Of a stretch of DNA of 64,000 nt, positions 9,301-18,600 are shown in pieces. This DNA is from Aplidium turbinatum (lineage: Eukaryota; Chordata; Ascidiacea; Aplousobranchia; Polyclinidae), in assembly GCA_918807975.1 (NCBI GenBank), contig OU964926.1, forward strand, positions 23,381,996 through 23,445,995, in the 5' to 3' direction. The notes under the pieces were generated by a model. The model saw only the letters and a program-made list of their open reading frames with translations. It did no database searches and had not been told where the DNA came from. The position numbers and the translations under genes are program-made. Each line of letters begins with the position of its first letter. The first letter of the stretch is position 1.

Positions 9301-12300
9301 TTGCGTCAGCTTTGAAGATACTGCCTTCCAGTGGTTGTATGCCCCAAACTCGGTTGCACGCACGTGGGAGCCAGCTTCGTGACGTGGAAGTGCAGAGAGC
9401 GGGGTATTGCGTTCAATAGACGAACACTTGTTGAGAATTATTATCATAAAGTTTTGTGCAGCTTTGTAACATCCCATATTCCCCGATTCATATTGGACCG
9501 GGGAATGACGGGGAAAGATTTATCCGAAAAGGCAGCTGAAGTGGTGCACTCCCACGCGCCTTTTCCCAAACGAAAGTGACTCTCAGCATATTACTTTGTA
9601 TTATTTTCTTAACGAATCGATTTCCCCATATGAACTTGATCTATGCTGTGATTTCGTTGACTTAAAAATTCAACAGCCGAGATAACAAAATTTATGTTAT
9701 TTTCCAAAATCTTTTGGCATAAGCCTCGATGTTGTTGGTGACATTTTACCATGATTTAGAAACAACCAGTTTAAATTTATTTTGCTGTGAACAAAGTTCT
9801 TCTTCTGCACCTGAATAGTCTGTTCCCGTCTGTCGTTTTCTTTGAGAACTTGACTAGTTTGGATGACATCATCATCCAGTGATTGATGAAAAGCCAGCAG
9901 AACGTGGTTTGGAGCTTTTTTGAGAATACTGACCAATCACAGACAAATCTGATGCAATTGTCAGTAGGGGCGGGTCCTGTACATGAACTTCTGTATTTAT
10001 GACGTATTTGCAAGTTGGGGTCAATGTTGATCTACACATCATTTTGTTGAAATCGCCTCCCCCATGGCTACTTGTAGGATCCTTCCCCGACTGTCAGTAA
10101 CAGGAATCATTTCTGGAACAATGAACTGATTTATATAACTATAACACAAGATATGCATTAAAATGATGGAATGGTATAGGTTTGTTAGAGTTGATTAAAG
10201 TTGTTAAATGTTTCTAGAGTTGTTAAATGTCGAAATTGTGAACAAATTGTAGGCTTGTTCTCTTCGTCTATCCGATAATGCTCGTCTGTAAAATTAATCT
10301 GTTTGTATAATTAAGTTATTCCTTGATTTTTTCCTCTGGGCTCTGTTATACTTTTTATTCATTGATTTCTCCTTCGCTTTGTGTCCCGTTTCTCTTTCCC
10401 GAGGGCCTTGCAACTCCACATTGCCAATTACCTGTAGCCTTGCACTTCTGTTGTACATTTGTTGTTCTGGATACTGATAGTCTTTTGATAAGTTATATAA
10501 CTGTGTGATACGTTTATACTTTTCTATCGTCACTTTAAATTTTAATTTAAACGTTACTGTGTTGTTTTTCAGTTTGTGAGTTTCGATGAATTATTTGTTA
10601 GTCTCACCCAACGATGTATGAAACTTTTTATGCAGAAGTTAATTATGTGATGCAATTTTCCTCAAGCAAATATTTTGAGGAATGCCATTTCAAACCTCCA
10701 ACTTTAAGGGATTCTTGAATATTTCTACCCTGCAACTTAATTTAAAAAAATAATTTTTTAATGGTTAATCTACAGGGCATTAGGCCACCCGGCCAGACAA
10801 AGTTGCCTTTTTACGTCGTTTCAACGTCTTACGATGCTGGTTTATTGCTTGGTTTATCAATTTGTTTGACGACCTTAAAAATTATGATTTGGAGTCGCGG
10901 CCGATATGAGAAGACCCACCATTTGCCTGGTGTACATAAAATGCATTTCCTCACTGCTGTGTATATATCTGTATAATTTGTTTTCGCATCATCAAGAGTA
11001 AACTGAGCAGTTCGCTTCTGTTGCGTGGTCGGTCCCTATGTAGGTTCGCGGCAGTCGAAATATTTCCAAATATCAAGGTCAACTTCATGGAAGTTTACAG
11101 AAGTTCAAGTTCATTACCACGTATACAAAGCCGCAACTTAATTTATTTCGGTCCTAAGCTGGGTTCCTTACGTCTTGCGACGTAGGCTACCTGTCAGCAA
11201 GCATTGCCCTTTTTACCTTGTTCCAACGTCATTCAACGTTGATCCGGTGAAAAACTCAACTTTTGCAAGCTTGATTCATAAAGTTGAGGTTGATAGCACG
11301 AGTTTTGATGAAATATTGATATTCAATAGTGACGTCACAAAATTACACTGACGTATGAGTCGCCGATGCGGTCCCGGATGTTTGTTTGTCCCGCAATAAA
11401 TACATTCTATGATGGAATAATGCAAATGAATGATGACACAATTGCACGTTGTTCAACGGTGGCTCCGGCCTAGAAAGCCCACTAGAAAGGAAACATGTCA
11501 CCTTTCTACGTAGTTTCAACATCTAAAGACGATGAAACGACATGGAAAACGTAACTTCGTAACTCGATAAAAAAAATTAGCAAAATGTTTCATCCCCCAG
11601 CTAGAAAAATTAGTTCCTTTTACACTGATTTAACATCTGCCGACGTTGAATTAACGTTTAAACGACCAATTTCTCAAGCTGGGGCGAAATCAAAACTAAA
11701 GCAGCTGCAAATTTCAAACATTCTCATCTAACACACCAGCAGGAGGAACAAATTAGGTCTTTGGAAGTTTTGGGCAAGGAAACCTTTTTTACCAACTGAA
11801 CTCACACTATCGACACAGTTGGAACAAAGTATGTGGCACATTCAGGCGAGTGAAATTAATGAATTTGTTTCATCCACTTGCAAAGTTGCTTCTTACATTG
11901 ATGCAACGTCCACACACATAATTATAATTAACATTAAGAGATTTGTTTTTGCAATCTGTGTAGCTTCAGCCGAAATAGGGTAAAAACATAAAAATAGGAT
12001 TTTGTGAACAAATATAAAAATTATATCAGTTTGGATCAAAAGACAAATTTAAAAGTTAATCTAACTTTTAAAGTAAATTTTTTAGAAAATATTGATGACA
12101 CTCACAGTTTAATGTCAAACTGTAAAGTTGCGAGTTCCAGATCAATTTGCAACTTTAAATTTATCACGTAGTGGCAATACGGAGAAGTTGCAGCAGCTGG
12201 CAAACTTTGCAGCTGAATGGGAATTTGAAGATTTTGTTTGGCTTTTAAAAAAATTCATTGGCAATGAAATCCTAATAATAGATAAATATAAGTTCTAAAG

Positions 12301-12499
12301 ATGACAAACAAGATATAGATTTGAAATTAGCGAAATGCGATGTGAGTGTTGTAGAACAATGCTCTTCTTATGTTGACGCATTCGACTCGTGGTCCAGCCA
12401 AACGAACAAGATTTGACACAAAATCGACTATGTTGGTAATAAGCATTCAAAAATCACGATACAGCCGAACAGCGTTTCCAATCACAAATCAAAGATATT
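9301..12499. other. Intergenic gap between convergent SPATA18 and clathrin light chain
   Basis: No gene was recognised. It must contain both 3' UTRs. From about 10800 to 11920 it carries five cores of the palindromic MITE family (TTTCAACGTC-type motifs near 10815, 11220, 11510, 11620 and 11895). An 82-codon ORF at 9331-9579 overlaps the probable SPATA18 3' UTR and has no recognisable motif. Confidence 0.5.
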
Positions 12500-12689
12500 T
12501 TAACTGACATCGGGGACAGAAACTGGCCGAGGGTTTTGCTTGAGATGCAACAGAGTGGATCTCATCCGGGTCACATCCTTACTCCCCTTGGATACTTTCG
12601 GGTTAAAGTCGCATAGCTTGGACACTCTCTCCCACTCCGAACCGGGCGCGCTGTAGTCGCGATCCTTCACGAACTGATCTTCGGCGGTT
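12500..12689 (-). CDS. CLTA: Clathrin light chain exon 5 with stop
   Basis: The acceptor is aacttacag and TAA is at 12502-12500. It encodes TAEDQFVKDRDYSAPGSEWE, RVSKLCDFNPK, then KDVTRMRSTLLHLKQNPRP, the conserved C-terminus. It lies 6.4 kb from exon 4 because of the LTR element and other repeats. Confidence 0.92.
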
Positions 12690-15600
12690 CTGTAAGTTAA
12701 GATTGTCTTTTATTATTCGATCAGCGCCAAATCTCCACAGAAAATGTAGCCTACTGCCAAGCCAAGATACATTGGCCCATTTATGAGCAATACTTCAAAA
12801 AAAAAATCTTAGCCCACATGGCTACCTACATCAAGAGAAAAACAGACGCAAACACTAATGTAGACCTGTCACCTATGTACTCTGCAGGCCTAGTATATAT
12901 TTGTGGTAGGTCTGTGTTTCTGTTACTAATAAGGCAACATGTTGGTATTGTAAACTATGTTAGATTCCTAAATAAATAAAACCCACATACTAAAGTTTTG
13001 TTTTCATGAATAAGTTAATTTTAATTCAAGGATTTAGGATTTTTGGTGCATGTTTGTTTACAAAGAAAGCATTAAGTTGGGCTTGACAAGATAAGCCGGA
13101 TTAAAACTGGACTGCTACTAATTCTATGATCTCATTTCATCGCAACAAACAATGAAATAAGATTTATCATAGAATTAGTTGAGGGGTTGAGAAAGGGGTT
13201 GAGAACAGGGTTGAGAAAAACCCGTTTTTTTGGGGGGGCTTTATTTAAAAAAGATGCAAAAAAAGGTAGTCATGCTTATTTTACCTCAAATACTACTTTT
13301 CCCCAATGAAGTGCCTCTCACTCACAGTACATGCTGGAATAACTCAATAAAATAATGCACTAGGGCTGTTTAACTATGAGGCCTTCTTGCATAAATGAGT
13401 TTTAGTGTAGTACAAAGTGGCATTACTTGATTTTTGTGTACAGAAATATCCACTGTGTTTTCAATTTATCCTTGGAAATTTCCTTCACAATCACATCCTC
13501 AAGTCCTAATTTGAAGTTTGTTTTAAGTACCTTGATTCATTTTTTCAATTTTCCTATAAAAATTGAACAAATATGATGCTCTGGTTTTTTTTAAGTAGGT
13601 TTTTAAAAAAAAAACACCCGGTTTTTTTTGGGTTGGATAAAATACCGACAACCCTGTTTGTTGCAGATATGTAGGCTACTGACGAAGCTACACTTGTGAG
13701 ATGAAAGTTCAAGGATGAACTTGTTTTCATCAATTTAGTTTGATGCTCTCTGTCACAATCAATGTGCAAAGCCTCGCGTCGGGCTGCTTTGCGTCTTGAC
13801 AGAATGTGCTGTTTTCATTATGGAATTCTTGAGCGATGTGTTATTATCGGGTATTGACCTAAAGTAACCTCTGATGACGAAATCTGTATTATGTAACGTG
13901 TTTTCTACAACCTTCGGCCCTACGTGACATTCTAGAGACTTCTGTTGTTTACATTTAAATGCTACGTGACCGACGATGAGTTCGTGTGATGCAACACTAC
14001 GTTACCTTCTCGAAGTTACTGGACTGAACAACCAACTATATAAATAGTGGTGTAGTTTGTGTAAAGTATTATTATTATGATGATTATTATTTAGTTGGTT
14101 ATGAGAGTTGTGCTATGAGTTGTGGATTGGTAGTTGATGCAGAAATTAGAGTTATTTGAGAAGCCGTTCGTTAAAGTTCTTCAAGAAGTCAGATTATCAT
14201 TTCGCTAGTAGAATTATTCGACATTTAATTGACTGCTTTTCGGTTATAACCCATTAAACTACGTCATTGAATCTTTCCAAGTCTTTTTCCTGGTAAGAGA
14301 TAGAAAAAATCGTGACATTCTGGGGGCTCGTCCGGGAACAACCGAAAAAGGGAATTAACCGAAAAACCGAAGAATACCGAAGATTTATTGAAAGAATAAT
14401 AAATTAATGTCAAGATGGCGGATACTGTCAAACATGAGATGATTGAAGACTTAGGGAGCATGGCTGAACGAATGGGGCTGACTGGTAATGAGAAGTCTCA
14501 GTTTGTGATGGAAGAGTATCACAAGATAATGGACCAAAAAGCTCAGCGAGAAGCTGACGAAAGAGAAGATAGAAAAGTTGCTCGTGAAATAAGGAAAGCA
14601 GAACTTGAAGCTGAGGAGAAGCGAGCACAACTTGAAGCTGAAGAAAAGCGAGCACAACTTGAAGCTGAAGAAAAACGAGCACAGCGTGAAGCTGAAGCAG
14701 AAGAGAAGCGGGCGCAGCGCAAAGCAGAAGCCGAAGAGAATCGGGCGCAACGCGAAGCAGAAGCTGAAGAAAGAAGAGCGCAATATGAATTGGAAAAGTT
14801 AAAACTTGAATTAGAAAGACAAAAGCTGGACATTGGTGAGCGATCTAATTCTACTAATGATAATGCTCGAGATGTTATTGTGGCGCAAGTTAGACGTCCA
14901 GATTTGCCATCATTTGTTGAAGAAAAAGATGAGTTGGATAGTTATTTGTTAAGATTTGAAAGATATGCTACAATAGCCAAATTGGAGAAGTCGACGTGGG
15001 CTACCCAGCTAAGCATGTTATTATCGGGACAAGCTCTTGATGTATATTCAAGACTTTCGCAAGAAGAGGCCATGAACTACGACAGATTGAAGTTAGCTCT
15101 GTTAAAACGATACAATTTTACCGAGCATGGATACCGTCAAAGGTTCCGTGAGGCAAAGCCTGAACGGCACGAAAGCCCAGGTCAATTTATTGAACGTTTA
15201 AGAAACCTTTTGTTAAAATGGTTTGAACTTTCGGCGGCCGAACAATCATTGGACGGATTGGCAAACCTTATAGTTAAGGAACAATTCACAGATTCATGTT
15301 CAAAAGATCTGTCTGTTTATCTAATGGAGAGAAGTCCAAAGAATCTAGAAGAAATAGCCAGTGTGGCAGAACAGTACTTAGTTGCTCATGATGAGAAGTT
15401 GTCGACTGAAGAAACGTTGTCATGCGATAATGACGAGGAGCAAACAAATAATTTTAAAGGAGGTGCGGTTCCAAGAGAAGTACGTTGTTTTAATTGTAAT
15501 GGCTTAGGTCATAAGTCTGTTGACTGCCGGAGGAAGACTAACAGAAATCATCAGGAATCGAGGAAGTGGTGCAATCGTTGCAATAGGCAAGGACACGAAG

Positions 15601-18600
15601 CGAAGGAATGCAAGGACAAGTCGTTTTCTCTTTCCAATCAGTCTGGAAAGAATGAGAAAGACACGGACGTTTATCGATGCGGTTGTGCGTTAATGATTCC
15701 TAAACCAACGCTTGACGAGGAGAGACCGGATGAAGATGTTTGCGAAGAAATAAAAGCTGAAGATTACCTGCCAGTAGTGGATGGAAAAGTTGGAAACAAA
15801 AAGGTAAAAGTTTTACGTGATTCTGGTTCTACGGGTATAATGGTGAGGAGAGATTTGGTTAAAGACAGTCAGTTAACGGGAAAAACTGGAATTGTGATGT
15901 CGATAAATAACACTTCAATCCAAGGACCGTTAGCGAAGATATATATCGAAACTCCATATTGTAGTGGGACTGTGAAAGCGTTATGTTTACAAAACTCTTT
16001 AGTTGATCTTATAATCGGAAATGTTATTGAGAGAAATTCTGAAGTTACTTGTTATTCTTGTGGCAAGAATGGTCACTTTGCTCGAGATTGTTCTGCAGAT
16101 AATCAGCAACGATCTCACGATGACGGTTATTACGAGAGCGATGAACCGAGGAGAAGAGGCAGGCGACGACCATTTGGAGTTTGCTATAGATGCGGTAGAC
16201 GCGGACACTTCGCCAGGGAGTGCGTTGCTGACGGCGGACATTCGGAAAACAGACGTTGCCGTGACAACCACTGCTACCGATGTGGGGAGATTGGACACAT
16301 AGCCAGGAGCTGCCCTTTTGATGAAAAGGCTTGCTACAATTGTCATAAAGAAGGTCATCTCGCCAAGGACTGTCCGGAGAGGAGGTGTTTCCGATGTAGG
16401 AAGATGGGTCATCTCGCTCGCCGATGCACTGAAGATGTTGAGGACGTTGGAAACTTTCACAGAAAACGTGACTATTGTTTTGAGAAAAGCTATCGTTGGT
16501 AGATCATGCAACGATGGACTTATGAAAATTGATTATTGAGTAATTAATTGTTTTGTGGTGTGTTTTGTATTGATTGTGTTGTTATATTGTTTGCAACAAT
16601 ATTCTAAGGGGGGGCGTATGTCACAATCAATGTGCAAAGCCTCGCGTCGGGCTGCTTTGCGTCTTGACAGAATGTGCTGTTTTCATTATGGAATTCTTGA
16701 GCGATGTGTTATTATCGGGTATTGACCTAAAGTAACCTCTGATGACGAAATCTGTATTATGTAACGTGTTTTCTACAACCTTCGGCCCTACGTGACATTC
16801 TAGAGACTTCTGTTGTTTACATTTAAATGCTACGTGACCGACGATAAGTTCGTGTGATGCAACACTACGTTACCTTCTCGAAGTTACTGGACTGAACAAC
16901 CAACTATATAAATAGTGGTGTAGTTTGTGTAAAGTATTATTATTATGATGATTATTATTGAGTTGGTTATGAGAGTTGTGCTATGAGTTGTGGATTGGTA
17001 GTTGATGCAGAAATTAGAGTTATTTGAGAAGCCGTTCGTTAAAGTTCTTCAAGAAGTCAGATGATCATTTCGCTAGTAGAATTATTCGACATTTAATTGA
17101 CTGCTTTTCGGTTATAACCCATTAAACTACGTCATTGAATCTTTCCAAGTCTTTTTCCTGGTAAGAGATAGAAAAAAATCTCTGCTTTTTTTAATGTAAA
17201 ATTATTAAAGCTTAATGTGTAGCGTCCCCAATCACCAGTTTGATTCCTTCAGAGTAGGTAACACAAAGCAATGGCACAACAACAATACCACGATTCATTT
17301 TGTTAGAAGTTGCGACAGTTCAGAAGGAGCGATCTTCCTGGCGTAAGCACTACCTGACTACTCACTTTAGAACAGCGAGCATTACCTTCGTAACAGTAAC
17401 ATCTATGATGTTATCACGAAAGGCGAGATGTTAATAGTTGTTTTTCAGAAAGAACGCTTACATCAAATTGGTTGGAAATATTTTTATTCCAATTAAGCGT
17501 TTTTGCTTATTCCATTGTATCATTAAATGCATTTTTCAACTTTATTTAATATACCGTAAAGCACTATTCTAATTTCTTCATATCTTGTGCAGAAGGATGA
17601 GGTTTGGTTTGAACCAACATTACCATAGTCAAGTTTTACAATTCCCTTTCGGCAATTCCAATCAAACTAACAGCCGTAACAATCAATATCAATTACTAGG
17701 TATATGCTTGTAGGGAATGTAGGCCCCTAAGCTCCTTTATTTTTTCGGCGACCAAGCATGGCCCATCAAGAGCTTCTTCCAGGCGGCTAAATTCTCGCGC
17801 TCGGCAGGCAAAATAAAAAATCCGTTAAAACTTTGTTTTTTCTCTTAAACCGTTAATTAAAAACTTTTTAGAAAATTCAAGCAGAGATAATGCGACTTTA
17901 GCACCAAGAACTGATTTGATGAAACCTGTCGTCCAATTTACATTCCTTGTAACTAAATTCAATGTAGCTTAAATCATCCCTCCTTCGCCCACACACGGAT
18001 CAAATACATAAGTATTGTACGAAAGGTTTATCATGCACAATCATCAGCTAAGATCACTTGGTTTTAAACCGCCAATGGACTACACCACCCGGTATTTTTG
18101 TCGTATCCAGGCTTACTACCCGATGGTTGGAGATTTTGATTAAGTGGACAGGAAGGCAAGGAAGCCAATCTCGGCGTTCACCTTTAAGCAAAAATGTCTT
18201 TAAATGTTTTGCCAAACACACAGCTGCATGCTCGGGCGGTGTCGAACCGGCGCCCTTTCGACTGCTCTACCAGGGCTTTCACCACTCGGCTATGCAGCCG
18301 ACCCGGTGGTTACAATACAATGCGTAAACAGGCTTGAAGACGACGATCTTCACGTGAAAGTGCCATATGAAACTACTACTAGCTACGCAGCGACACTGAT
18401 AGTTGAAATAAACTCTGATGCCACCAGCAGTGAAGTGTACCAGCACAGCCAACCCTACTCATGCCACCTCTACTTTACGTACGTGTAGCCTAATCCTTGA
18501 TTCTCTCGTTGCTGTTGGAATGCTTCGTTTGCCGATCTATCAGATATAACAATAAATACACAAAATAGAGACATGTATGGCGGTATGCTTTCAGGACAAG

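Larger units (their letters stand above)
13751..17180 (+). mobile_element. Young non-autonomous LTR retrotransposon (Ty3/gypsy-like gag)
   Basis: Two LTRs of about 560 bp flank one ORF. The first LTR is 13751-14317 (TGTCAC...GTGACA) and the second starts at 16619. I count about three differences between the LTRs, so the insertion is very young. Each LTR contains tatataaat. The primer-binding site at 14321-14338 (TGGGGGCTCGTCCGGG) matches tRNA-Pro, and a G-rich polypurine tract precedes the second LTR. The ORF at 14415-16502 carries gag, a protease-like domain and a zinc-knuckle array; reverse transcriptase, RNase H and integrase are absent. The element looks whole as a non-autonomous unit and would need enzymes from another element. 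It sits antisense to the clathrin light chain gene. Confidence 0.9.

Noticed and set aside
9331-9579. 82-codon ORF downstream of SPATA18
   Set aside because: No recognisable motif; most likely 3' UTR or intergenic chance ORF.
15999-16511. 170-codon ORF opposite the zinc-knuckle region
   Set aside because: It is an antisense shadow of the LTR-element ORF.
17720-17845. Minus-strand segment (GFFILPAERENLAAWKKLL...) vaguely like part of a THAP domain
   Set aside because: It lacks the zinc-binding Cys/His residues and flanking exons; the match is too short to call.
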